A stretch of 9,866 nt of DNA, taken from positions 1 to 9,866 of the forward strand of contig JAUIFW010000032.1 of NCBI GenBank assembly GCA_030430105.1, given 5' to 3'. Both the position numbers and the translations under genes were made by a program. Shown here piece by piece: positions 1 to 7,122 of the stretch (its first letter is position 1; each line of letters opens with the position of its first letter). This DNA is from a bacterium (GTDB lineage: Bacteria; Patescibacteria; Gracilibacteria; 1-14-2-50-48-13). The notes under the pieces are model-generated. The model worked only from the letters and a program-made list of their open reading frames with translations, did no database searches and was not told where the DNA came from.

Positions 1-230
1 GATCACAGGAAGTAAACACGTGAGGGAAAGTATTCCATTCCCACGAATGCTTACAAGAATGTGGCCATAAGTGGAGCGCTTTTTGCGCTCAAGATGACAA
101 AGTTCAGATAGCAGATTTCAAATGGCAAATGGGCTCGAGAAGGAGCTCATTTGTTATTTCATGTTTTGAGATACAGCAACGTTTGCTATGAGATCGTTGA
201 AAAACGATGTTTTAGGTGTAATCGAGAAAG
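1..230. other. Hairpin-rich spacer downstream of the Wzy-like gene
   Basis: No convincing gene is present. Four stem-loops follow one another in about 135 nt: 74-90 (GAGCGC/GCGCTC, loop of five T), 126-153 (11 bp, arms CAAATGGGCTC and GAGCTCATTTG), 173-189 (7 bp) and 193-208 (ATCGTT/AACGAT closed by a GAAA tetraloop). The 126-153 stem has a G-T wobble that pairs only in plus-strand RNA. The 173-189 stem has a wobble that pairs only in minus-strand RNA. None is followed by a clear U-tract in the minus direction, so I do not call a terminator for the Wzy-like gene. A short plus-strand frame is open from base 2 to a TAA at 68-70 and could be the tail of an upstream gene, but nothing supports it. 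A heptad-repeat element (listed separately) occupies 89-130. Confidence 0.5.
74..130 (-). repeat. Heptad-repeat plus hairpin element, copy 1
   Basis: Read on the minus strand, 130 down to 89 divides into six consecutive 7-mers matching ATYTGNN with few exceptions: ATTTGCC, ATTTGAA, then ATCTGCT, ATCTGAA, then CTTTGTC and ATCTTGA. The last unit carries an extra T before the G and runs directly into a GC hairpin (GAGCGC, five A, GCGCTC; 74-90). The same architecture recurs at 2278-2334 and 7123-7176 in the opposite orientation. It lies 3' of the Wzy-like gene. Function is unknown. Degenerate heptanucleotide repeats are known from other bacteria (for example the STRR repeats of cyanobacteria), but I cannot show relatedness. 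Confidence 0.7.
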
Positions 231-2141
231 CTACTTTGCTATAGCTTTGTATTCTTCTATTCTAGCCTGCCAAAACAAATGAGCAGAGTCCTCCTTTGGT
301 AGGAGTGCTAGGTAGTCTTCGAGATCGGAAATGACACTTCCCTGTTCTTTTAAGAATATTCTTCTGCGCTCCTGCTGGTATGGGGTGAGCTTTGAAGCTT
401 CAAGGAGCATGAAAGAAGGGAAATCCTGAAAATACTCAGCGTACAGTGATGCATCTACCCTTCGTTCCTCCTCTGTATCGAACGTTGGATCATCGAGCTG
501 TGCATAGTGCCTGGCTCTCGCTATCCGTACGCGTGCGCAGCTAGGACAAATCTCGTAGGCCTGCTCTACAAAATACGTACCTTGCTGTTTACCAAGCATC
601 ATCCACGCAATCTGTAGTGGAATATAATAATCATAATTGTTGAGCTCACCAGCAGCTAGTAACGCCCCCATCCGCATGGAGGTATCCACATTGGAAGGAG
701 CAAACACCTGATATTCATAGGGGTAGGGACTAGTTAACGACTGTTCATAGGCAGCAACATCTCCCGCCTTCGCCTCCGCATAAGCAAGATCTCCCAGGAA
801 AAGTCGAGCACCACAAACCATAAGCGCAGCACCTCCTGCAAGCAGCAATCCTGCGACTAGGTATCGAGTAAAGACAAGCTCTCGTACATTCCCGCGCTCA
901 GGAAGAAGCCGGAGAAGCATCACCACAAAGACCACCATATACAGCCTTGTTGTAAGCACAGCAAACCCTGAAAGTTGTGAGACTTCCATAGCAAGCACCA
1001 AGGTCAGACCAAGTGCGGCCAAAAGCTTTTCTTCTCGCTTTCCTTTTGAAGTGAAAAGCTTCCAAAGACCAACAAGAAGAAGCGCAAAAGCAGCGAACCA
1101 AAAGAACACACCATAGAGTCCCTGCTCCACCAAAAGATCCAAGACTTCATTATGCGCCTTATCTGGCACATCAGTAAACTTTTCCGTTTCTGCAAGTACA
1201 GGTGGGTACACCGGGGCAAAGGCAAAGCCATAGGAATCCAATCCATACCCAAACCAAGGCGATCGCTCTATCACTTCCATCGTGGCAGGTACTACAGCAA
1301 GTCGACTCTCGAGGGACCTCAATGTCTGCTCAGGACTCTGCATCAGGATCTGTGATGCAACAAGTCCAGCAACTAGCCAAATCACTCCCGTCCCTACATA
1401 TAAATAGTCTCTACGCTGTCGCTTCATACGCAATAGTGCAGGCACAAGCAAGACAAGCAAGGTACCACCAAATAATGCGGCCACCATAGAGGCTCTATTC
1501 CCTGTAGCAAAAAGGCCACCTGCCGAAACAGCTAAGGTCACAAGATACATCCACTCTATACCATTCTTCTTGTTTCTCTCACGTATCAGATAGTACAAAG
1601 AAAGAAGCACACCAACAAGCAAGGTCTGACCAAGGTAATTGGGATGCCCCATAAAGGCATAGACACGACCATAGGTATGTACCGTATCCCCAAAAAAGGA
1701 GGGCAAAAGCGCATGCAGCAAAGCAAACACACCGAGCACTGTAGTGGACCAAAACACTGTTCTAAGCACGAGCTGTATACGCTCAGTTTTCCTCAGCCAT
1801 AAAAACAGCAGTACTCCAAATACACCAAGGAGCCCATAGGTTACAAGACCGCTATGGCGCTGATAGGTACCCCAAAAACTCACCGTAGGAGACAGTGCTA
1901 CAAGCCAAGTGGACAATGCAAGGTACAACGCATAACAGCCTCCAAGCATCAAAAACACAGGCTGCTTCATCACATCCAACACCTTCAAACGTCCCTTCAA
2001 AATTTCCCAAGAAGCTACAACTCCAAGCAATCCCGTAAACACAAAGAGCCCCACCCACTTCGCAAACTCATAGGTCTGCGCCCCAAAGGGGTTTATAAGA
2101 AAGGGGAAGATTGCTAAGCCAAAGAGGAGGAGGTAGTGCAT
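231..2141 (-). CDS. O-antigen ligase/polymerase (Wzy/WaaL)-type polytopic membrane protein
   Basis: This is a 636-aa integral membrane protein with roughly a dozen hydrophobic segments over residues 1-450, followed by a soluble, helical C-terminal part (about 455-636). That part may be TPR-like but has no clear repeat. Family-type motifs are visible: GTYQRHSGL (about 91-99), GHPNYLGQTLL (165-175), GNRASMVAAL (214-223), SPWFGYGLDSYG (294-305) and KAHNEVLDLLVEQGLYG (328-344). The last is the AHN..L....E.G..G signature of the Wzy_C/O-antigen ligase family. Members polymerise or transfer undecaprenyl-linked glycans on the outer face of the cytoplasmic membrane, so a role in surface polysaccharide or protein glycosylation is inferred; the substrate cannot be predicted. 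An in-frame TTG lies upstream at 2171, but a TATAAT -10 box abuts it, so the ATG at 2141 (protein start MHYLLLFGLAIF) is the likely start. No Shine-Dalgarno site is seen. Stop is TAG. There are no glycan genes next to it. Confidence 0.85.
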   Translation of the reverse strand: MHYLLLFGLAIFPFLINPFGAQTYEFAKWVGLFVFTGLLGVVASWEILKGRLKVLDVMKQPVFLMLGGCYALYLALSTWLVALSPTVSFWGTYQRHSGLVTYGLLGVFGVLLFLWLRKTERIQLVLRTVFWSTTVLGVFALLHALLPSFFGDTVHTYGRVYAFMGHPNYLGQTLLVGVLLSLYYLIRERNKKNGIEWMYLVTLAVSAGGLFATGNRASMVAALFGGTLLVLLVPALLRMKRQRRDYLYVGTGVIWLVAGLVASQILMQSPEQTLRSLESRLAVVPATMEVIERSPWFGYGLDSYGFAFAPVYPPVLAETEKFTDVPDKAHNEVLDLLVEQGLYGVFFWFAAFALLLVGLWKLFTSKGKREEKLLAALGLTLVLAMEVSQLSGFAVLTTRLYMVVFVVMLLRLLPERGNVRELVFTRYLVAGLLLAGGAALMVCGARLFLGDLAYAEAKAGDVAAYEQSLTSPYPYEYQVFAPSNVDTSMRMGALLAAGELNNYDYYIPLQIAWMMLGKQQGTYFVEQAYEICPSCARVRIARARHYAQLDDPTFDTEEERRVDASLYAEYFQDFPSFMLLEASKLTPYQQERRRIFLKEQGSVISDLEDYLALLPKEDSAHLFWQARIEEYKAIAK

Positions 2142-2171
2142 AGGTTCATTGTTACTCGCAAAGAATAACAA

Positions 2172-2201
2172 ATTATATGAGGATTACAGTATCTGAGTAA
2201 A
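2172..2201 (-). promoter_or_regulatory. Putative promoter of the Wzy-like gene
   Basis: On the minus strand a perfect TATAAT (2172-2177) is preceded after 18 bp by TTTACT (2196-2201, four of six matches to TTGACA). Transcription would start near 2165, giving a leader of about 24 nt before the ATG at 2141. It also makes translation from the TTG at 2171 unlikely. Confidence 0.55.
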
Positions 2202-2277
2202 AGAGGGGGTTGACGAAAGTGAAGTTTCAAGCAAAAAACACCTAATTCCAAGTGCATACAATGGAATGAAAATAGCA

Positions 2278-2334
2278 ATTTACTATTTGCTATCTGTAAT
2301 ATGTAATCTGTCATCTTGCTCGCCTACGGCGAGC
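2278..2334 (+). repeat. Heptad-repeat plus hairpin element, copy 2
   Basis: On the plus strand six consecutive 7-mers occupy 2278-2319: ATTTACT, ATTTGCT, then ATCTGTA, ATATGTA, then ATCTGTC and ATCTTGC. They run into a perfect 7-bp hairpin, GCTCGCC-TAC-GGCGAGC (2318-2334). Its core CGCCTACGGCG (2321-2331) is identical to that of copy 3 at 7166-7176. The element lies about 150 bp upstream of the Wzy-like gene's start, in the opposite orientation to that gene. Confidence 0.7.
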
Positions 2335-2337
2335 CAC

Positions 2338-2509
2338 TGGTGACCCCACGGGGATTCGGTCACGTCACGGCTGTCGCCTTGCGTCGCTACGCTCCTGGTC
2401 TCCGCCTCCCGCGACCCCGGCCGTTTTCGAAGTGACATCTAGTCACTTCTCATCACAAAATGCTTACGCATTTGCGACCACTCTTTTTCGAATCCCCGTG
2501 GAATCACCA
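2338..2509. repeat. 172-bp segment bounded by inverted tRNA-Glu 3'-end copies
   Basis: The left end (2338-2358) is identical over 21 bases to the 3' end of the tRNA-Glu gene at 2565-2585, in the same orientation (TGGTGACCCC, then ACGGGGATTCG). The right end (2489-2509) is the inverse of the same sequence with two substitutions (19 of 21). The interior is GC-rich on the left, with a small hairpin GCGT-CGCT-ACGC (2381-2392), then GAAGTGAC/GTCACTTC (2429-2449) and AAATGC/GCATTT (2458-2473). There is no ORF of note and no obvious flanking target-site duplication. It could be a small non-autonomous element, a remnant of tRNA-targeted integration, or an intergenic palindromic repeat. Confidence 0.6.
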
Positions 2510-2525
2510 AGATCTTGCACACTTC

Positions 2526-2549
2526 AAATAGCTGCTACGCAGCTTTTTT
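2526..2549 (+). terminator. Stem-loop with T-tract just beyond the tRNA 3' end
   Basis: AGCTGC-TAC-GCAGCT (2530-2544) is followed by further T residues (T2544-T2549). A-T pairs can extend the stem past a T-T mismatch. In shape this is an intrinsic terminator for plus-strand transcription, but no plus-strand gene feeds it. In the minus (tRNA) direction the stem has a U-poor tail, so it may instead act as a 3' boundary or processing hairpin for tRNA-Glu. Confidence 0.35.
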
Positions 2550-2564
2550 CGATGGCAATTCACT

Positions 2565-2639
2565 TGGTGACCCCACGGGGATTCGAACCCCGATTACCAG
2601 GATGAAAACCTGGCGTCCTAACCATTAGACGATGGGGCC
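2565..2639 (-). tRNA. tRNA-Glu (anticodon UUC), CCA encoded
   Basis: The minus strand folds as a complete cloverleaf. The 7-bp acceptor pairs GGCCCCA with TGGGGTC (one G-T wobble), followed by discriminator A and an encoded CCA (2565-2567). The anticodon stem CCAGG/CCTGG encloses the loop TTTTCAT, giving anticodon TTC. The T arm is CGGGG-TTCGAAT-CCCCG. The UUC anticodon reads GAA/GAG and the sequence closely resembles bacterial tRNA-Glu. The gene has its own upstream promoter. Its 3' end is repeated twice nearby (2338-2358 direct, 2487-2509 inverted). Confidence 0.96.
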
Positions 2640-2656
2640 TAGGTTAGACGGTAGCA

Positions 2657-2684
2657 ATACTAAGGACTATGCTTACAAAGTCAA
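2657..2684 (-). promoter_or_regulatory. Putative promoter of tRNA-Glu
   Basis: On the minus strand TTGACT (2679-2684, five of six consensus matches) is followed after 16 bp by TAGTAT (2657-2662, four of six). Initiation would fall near 2650, about 11 nt before the mature tRNA 5' end, giving the short 5' leader expected for RNase P processing. Confidence 0.55.
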
Positions 2685-2695
2685 CAGGAACTCAC

Positions 2696-2884
2696 CCCTA
2701 CCCCTTGCAGGGAAAGTGGCTTCCACGTACCATGAATATACCTGAAGTACATCGTACCAGGGACGCTCTAATTTCTCCGACAACATTTCCCTCCGGATCT
2801 CTATATTTGCGGGGCCCATTGGGCTTCGCGTGCGAGAACCACCATATTGGTTAAGGGGGTGACGAGCGTCGCCACCGCTGTACG
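2696..2884. other. Hairpin-dense GC-richer stretch, possible structured RNA or 3' UTR
   Basis: The spacer between the giant gene's stop and the tRNA promoter has several short stems in series: CCCT/AGGG (2702-2712), GTGG/CCAC (2716-2726), GCCC/GGGC (2814-2824), AACCA/TGGTT (2837-2852) and a 6-bp stem with one wobble at 2858-2873 (GGTGAC/GTCGCC). I cannot match it to 6S, SRP, tmRNA or RNase P RNA. A 61-codon plus frame (2669-2854) and a roughly 50-codon minus frame without an early ATG (2701-2850) overlap it, and neither is convincing. No U-tract terminator is seen, so the giant gene's transcript may continue through it. Confidence 0.25.
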
Positions 2885-2894
2885 GTACTTTGGG

Positions 2895-5800
2895 CTATTC
2901 GGTCAATTTAGAACGTTCAGCCTTAAGTTCAAGTGCAATAAAATGATAGACATCCTTGGCATCTCCCTCACTTGAGCTGACATGCTTTTCTACACCCGCA
3001 ATAACCGCATCAACTACAGAAGCTTCCTTTGGAATATGCCAACGCACATGTTCTAGTGTGCGACGTATAAGTTTCGCAGCATCTTCAGTCTGTCCTTCCT
3101 TTTTAGCCCGCACCACTACATCAACTGTATTTTTAAGAAGTAGTGACACGCCGTTGGTATACGATTCAAATCTATCCTGCTCTATTTTCTTCCTCAATAA
3201 TTCAGTTCGATTGTTCGTACCTTCTACATTCCATGATTCTTCTGCCCTATATCTATTGTATAAACCATCCACAAGAGGTGTTGGATCACTTGCCGTATTC
3301 AAGATCCTATCAAGTGTCTTCTCCTTTGCTCGATATTCTGCGGTCATAGATGACAATGTAGCCTCAAGCACCGTATCGGCATCTCCAGAGAATCCATTTG
3401 GTAGCTTATCTTGATGAGAGGCAAAGGCACTAAGTGTCAAAATACCAAGACCCGCAACTCCACCAATTACTGCACCAATCTTAATCTGCGTATCCTTATC
3501 CAAATCTGAAAATTTTGGAATATGTATACTGCGTTTAGACCAATAGTTTTTAACTTGGTCATACCCCCAACGACCAGTTCCAGCAAGCGCTGTAATTGAT
3601 GTAGCAATCCAAAGAGCAACAGCCCCTCCACGCTGTAAGCCCTCCCAAAAATCTAAACTCTCCATTTCCTCTACAAACACAGCTAGGGTATTCACATCCA
3701 TCTCATAGAGAGTTCGCAAAGCGGCAACCCTAGATTCTGAAATGAGTGAGTTATTTTCATACGCAGAGTTAATCAACGTATCCACATCCTCTCGGTTACC
3801 CTGCACGATAGTAAACAATTGAAGTAGCTCTCGCCCATTGCGCTTCACGTGTTCAAAGAATTGCTCCATACCCCCCTCTTGCAGGGATCCTTCTCGAAAA
3901 AGACTAAGATAATCCAACATAGCATTATCCTTTAATGGCCCCTCTTTTCCAAACAACTTCTCATGAACAACAGAGAGTGACCCTTTTTGTTCCTCCTTTC
4001 GTTCTGCATACTGGCGAAGGGCAACATCAGCTTCAGATCTTGCAGATTGCATGACTGCAGCAGTATCCATTGCTCCGTACTCTATCTCGCTTGGCTTCGT
4101 ATCTTCAAAACTACCATCCGTTTTTTTGGTATAGACACCACCCACAAAACTATCAATCCCTTGCTTCTTTCGGGCTTCCTCAGTAGAGAAGGTTTCACCA
4201 GCCCTTTCTACAAGTTTTGTGTTCATTCGCTCAACCATAGAGCCCATCAAATCTTCCAGTGATTTACCAGCGAACGCCTTTTTAAAAACTGCCAAACGAT
4301 CCTCATCATTTGTAACTGTTTCTCCTGATATCAAAACCACACCATCCACAATGTACGAGGCTGTATTCTCAACAGTATAAAATTGAGAACGATCTACCTT
4401 CTTCATTGCCTCATCCGCCTCTCTAGGGTTTTCAGAAGCCGTAACTGCCCTATTCAAGAAATCAATAACTTTGGCATCCCCCTCAGATGCTTGCATCGCA
4501 CGAGACAAGTATGAACTAGAGTCCACAAGTGACTGCAATCCATGAGCAGCAATCGCTTTACCAAAAATTCTCCTCATTCTGGTCGTAGTCTCAGGGATAG
4601 ACTCACCATCCTTTTGAAAGACTTGCATCATAGGTACATAGGTGTCCGTCCCATCCACAACTTTCTTCAGGTGCATAGTCTGATACTTTTCTACGACTCT
4701 ATCAATAGATCGATTCACAACTTCTTTTATATTTGCCTCTAATCTATCTGGAGTAAAAGAAAGAGTTTCAGAAGACTCCTGGGTATCTGGTACATCTAAT
4801 GGAATATCAACGGTAGTTATTGGATCGGCCCGATACCCATCAATACCCTCAAGAACCCCCTTATGCTTATTAAACGCCGCAATTTCCACTTCAAGGGCAG
4901 GAGTAAGAGGTTTGTCACTTTCCCTCACATGCTTTTGGAGCAGGCCTCCATACATATCCAATTTCTTAACATCTTCCTCGTTTTGAACCTCATAGTTCTT
5001 ACAAGACTGCACCCACATTCCACTAACCACATTTCTCAAGTCACTCCACTCCAAAAACCTTGTAATCGCAGCCTTATCTGAATGTTCTCTCTGCTCCAAA
5101 GTAGTTTTAGGCATGAGAAGATCAACAACTGGCTTCCCAACAAATCCTCCTCCAACAACAGCAACACATGAAGTAATTGCCGCCCCCCACCAGGTCGATG
5201 AAGCAAACTCAGAAATCAGAGCTACACCCCCAGGAACAGCTGCTGCAAGTGTATTTAATGTATTGGCCAATGCATTCCTTGCAGCTAGTCCTTCCTTTGT
5301 ATGGCCTGTGAGGACTCCAACCCAACCACCTTCATTGAAGTTTCCAAATATCTGACTAGAAAGCATGATCATTTGGAATCCAAACGTCATAACCTCAGCC
5401 GTATGATTACCCTTTATAAGATCTGAAATTGCCAACATTGTCTTGGTGTCCATCTTCTCCAAGTACCCAAAGGCCTCTATAGTCGGCTCAATCTCATCAA
5501 GAGTCTTTTTCATAGAAGCCAAAAGAGACTCCCTAGAAGTAACTCCGTCCATGTCAAATCCAGCTTTCGACAATACCGCCGATAGTTCCTTTACATCACG
5601 TTCTGAAATTGCCTCATTAGCTTCTATTTTTTCATACAGAGCTTCCATATCTTCAAAACTCTTCACCATAGTTTTGGCTTCTCCACTTTGAACAGCTGCA
5701 TACATATTCTCCATAGCCGAAGCTCCGAACCCATTTGAAGCTCCTGATTTCAAAAAAATATCCGCAACAGACTGCTTACCACCGTTTGGTAATATTGACT

Positions 5801-6689
5801 CAACAAGAGGATCAGCAAGAGTGGTTGCAAACTCTGTCCAATAATTACCAAGACTATCAGGATCCAAAACCTTTTGCTTGGACATTTCCATCATATCCAA
5901 TTGTTTTAGAGCGCCATGTAGTTCTTCCGCACTCTTTCCCGCCAGTCCTGCCGTCTTAAAAATTCCCAAGCTAAAGGTTTCAATACCCCTAGCAATATCA
6001 TGTCCAATATCTGTACCCTTCAACTTACTTTCGATATCAGAAACCTTTTTAGAAGTTTCAGAATACTGAGAAATAGTGGAAAGAGCCTCCTTATGATCAT
6101 ATCTATACTGCTCATGAACATCTTCCTTGCCCAAAAGATTTAGCTCTACCATCACGTACTGCTCCCAAAAAGAGCTGCCTGAAATTTTGTCCATTTTCCG
6201 AGAAAAATTCAGTTCCTCAGAGTTTCCATCATCCAAAGAATCAACAATTTCTTTTCCTGCACTATTAATTGCAGCTTTCAAAACTGGAACCAATGACTCA
6301 ACAATGTTCTTTAACTCACCCTCTGTATCAATTGGATTATTTCTTGTCTTACCTAAATCATCTATTGCCTTTGAAAGCAAAGAAGAAAAGGTTCCAGGCT
6401 TGCCAGGGAATACCTTGTCCTTGATTGCATTCTTCACTGAATGCTCAATGCTCTCACGCTTGGACTCAATCAATGGGAATTGGGCGATAGTCGCATCTAT
6501 ACCCTTATCAATTCCAGCCCAAGTAGCCTGAATCTCCTCTCGCTTCAGTGTTACGTCTTGAGTTTCTGCACTCTGTTCTTGCCCGTCAGATGTTTCCTGA
6601 GGTTTCAGCACATCAGGACCTCCGCCTTCAGGTGTACCCTGAGGAGCGTCACTCATATCAAAATATAGGAATGCATACATATTATTCAT
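2895..6689 (-). CDS. Giant (1264-aa) unrecognised membrane-associated protein
   Basis: I do not recognise a family. The protein has no signal peptide. An acidic Gly/Pro/Gln-rich N-terminal stretch (about 11-50) leads into a largely helical body rich in charged residues. Hydrophobic segments suitable for membrane insertion appear in two groups: about 433-450 (weak), 473-493 and 499-518 in the middle, and about 1021-1039 and 1070-1090 near the C terminus. The central soluble part (about 530-1010) and the tail (about 1091-1264) would then face the same or opposite sides depending on how many segments truly span. No catalytic motif, Walker box or repeat was found. The first ATG (6689) overlaps the upstream stop by 8 nt. 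An AGGA at 6689-6692 sits 8 nt before the next in-frame ATG (6680), which may be the true start. Stop is TAG. It is probably co-transcribed and translationally coupled with the coiled-coil gene upstream. Confidence 0.8.
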   Translation of the reverse strand: MNNMYAFLYFDMSDAPQGTPEGGGPDVLKPQETSDGQEQSAETQDVTLKREEIQATWAGIDKGIDATIAQFPLIESKRESIEHSVKNAIKDKVFPGKPGTFSSLLSKAIDDLGKTRNNPIDTEGELKNIVESLVPVLKAAINSAGKEIVDSLDDGNSEELNFSRKMDKISGSSFWEQYVMVELNLLGKEDVHEQYRYDHKEALSTISQYSETSKKVSDIESKLKGTDIGHDIARGIETFSLGIFKTAGLAGKSAEELHGALKQLDMMEMSKQKVLDPDSLGNYWTEFATTLADPLVESILPNGGKQSVADIFLKSGASNGFGASAMENMYAAVQSGEAKTMVKSFEDMEALYEKIEANEAISERDVKELSAVLSKAGFDMDGVTSRESLLASMKKTLDEIEPTIEAFGYLEKMDTKTMLAISDLIKGNHTAEVMTFGFQMIMLSSQIFGNFNEGGWVGVLTGHTKEGLAARNALANTLNTLAAAVPGGVALISEFASSTWWGAAITSCVAVVGGGFVGKPVVDLLMPKTTLEQREHSDKAAITRFLEWSDLRNVVSGMWVQSCKNYEVQNEEDVKKLDMYGGLLQKHVRESDKPLTPALEVEIAAFNKHKGVLEGIDGYRADPITTVDIPLDVPDTQESSETLSFTPDRLEANIKEVVNRSIDRVVEKYQTMHLKKVVDGTDTYVPMMQVFQKDGESIPETTTRMRRIFGKAIAAHGLQSLVDSSSYLSRAMQASEGDAKVIDFLNRAVTASENPREADEAMKKVDRSQFYTVENTASYIVDGVVLISGETVTNDEDRLAVFKKAFAGKSLEDLMGSMVERMNTKLVERAGETFSTEEARKKQGIDSFVGGVYTKKTDGSFEDTKPSEIEYGAMDTAAVMQSARSEADVALRQYAERKEEQKGSLSVVHEKLFGKEGPLKDNAMLDYLSLFREGSLQEGGMEQFFEHVKRNGRELLQLFTIVQGNREDVDTLINSAYENNSLISESRVAALRTLYEMDVNTLAVFVEEMESLDFWEGLQRGGAVALWIATSITALAGTGRWGYDQVKNYWSKRSIHIPKFSDLDKDTQIKIGAVIGGVAGLGILTLSAFASHQDKLPNGFSGDADTVLEATLSSMTAEYRAKEKTLDRILNTASDPTPLVDGLYNRYRAEESWNVEGTNNRTELLRKKIEQDRFESYTNGVSLLLKNTVDVVVRAKKEGQTEDAAKLIRRTLEHVRWHIPKEASVVDAVIAGVEKHVSSSEGDAKDVYHFIALELKAERSKLTE

Positions 6690-6999
6690 CCTGTAATTTG
6701 GTTAGTTGTGACTCTAATGTCTCAAGCTCCGCTTTTTCACCCTCTCGAATATCCTTCTCAATTCGCTTTGCTAAGCGTCTAGATTCATGAGCATATGCTT
6801 CTGCAAGTTTCTTATTAAACGTATCCAACAATTCAGACTCCTTCTTTACATACTGAGAGACAAAATCCTCAATCCTAGAAAGAATATCCACATCTTCACC
6901 ATGCTGTACATACTGCAAAAAAGACTCCTTTGTATCAGTATCTAATGCAGTAATATGAGTAATTGCTGCTGCTAACTGTTCTCTCCGCAAAATATCCAT
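6682..6999 (-). CDS. Small helical/coiled-coil protein of unknown function (105 aa)
   Basis: This is a soluble, highly charged protein. The N-terminal half (about 1-50, starting MDILRREQLAAAI) looks like compact helices. The second half (about 50-105) is dense in Lys, Glu, Arg and Leu with heptad-like spacing, as in a coiled coil. It has no signal peptide or membrane segment and I recognise no family. The gene starts with ATG at 6999 without a Shine-Dalgarno site, about 16 nt after the predicted transcription start. Its TAA overlaps the first ATG of the 1264-aa gene, so the two products are likely made together and may interact (inference). Confidence 0.75.
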   Translation of the reverse strand: MDILRREQLAAAITHITALDTDTKESFLQYVQHGEDVDILSRIEDFVSQYVKKESELLDTFNKKLAEAYAHESRRLAKRIEKDIREGEKAELETLESQLTKLQDE

Positions 7000-7022
7000 A
7001 GATTCGTTAAGGCCATCATTTC

Positions 7023-7031
7023 ATTATACCA
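7023..7031 (-). promoter_or_regulatory. Extended -10 promoter of the coiled-coil/giant-protein unit
   Basis: The minus strand reads TGGTATAAT (7023-7031), a perfect TATAAT with the TGN extension. No good -35 box is seen at 16-18 bp, which fits an extended -10 promoter. Initiation near 7016 gives a leader of about 16 nt. It directly follows the U-tract of the terminator at 7031-7053. Confidence 0.6.
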
Positions 7032-7053
7032 AAAAAGGGCCGCTGACGCGGCC
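7031..7053 (-). terminator. Intrinsic terminator between groEL and the coiled-coil gene
   Basis: On the minus strand GGCCGC-GTCA-GCGGCC (7038-7053) is followed by one C and six T (7031-7036). The stem is strong and perfect and the U-tract is ideal. It is the second terminator after groEL and would insulate the next unit, whose -10 region begins immediately after. Confidence 0.8.
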
Positions 7054-7090
7054 AAATTAGTAATGTTTTAATGAATAATTAACAATTATT

Positions 7091-7119
7091 AAAGAAAATG
7101 TCCGCCAATTAGCGGACAC
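7091..7119 (-). terminator. groEL terminator
   Basis: The minus strand carries TGTCCGC-TAATTG-GCGGACA (7099-7118) followed by TTTTCTTT. It lies about 65 nt after the groEL stop. An AT-only stem (AATAATT/AATTATT, 7074-7090) sits between it and the next terminator. Confidence 0.75.
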
Positions 7120-7122
7120 TCT

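Noticed and set aside
2142..2171. TTG start for the Wzy-like protein
   Set aside because: It abuts a TATAAT -10 box, so the TTG would lie upstream of the expected transcript start. The ATG at 2141 begins a typical hydrophobic first segment.
2210..2215. Plus-strand TTGACG as a promoter -35 box
   Set aside because: No -10-like hexamer lies 16-18 bp downstream (the sequence there is A-rich without TATAAT similarity) and no plus-strand gene follows.
2669..2854. 61-codon plus-strand reading frame
   Set aside because: No Shine-Dalgarno site or promoter, it overlaps the tRNA promoter on the other strand, and its composition is not convincing. It is more likely a chance frame in a GC-richer spacer.
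2956..6531. Several plus-strand frames of 60-150 codons inside the giant gene
   Set aside because: They are antisense to a continuous 1264-codon frame and have no promoters or ribosome sites that I can see.
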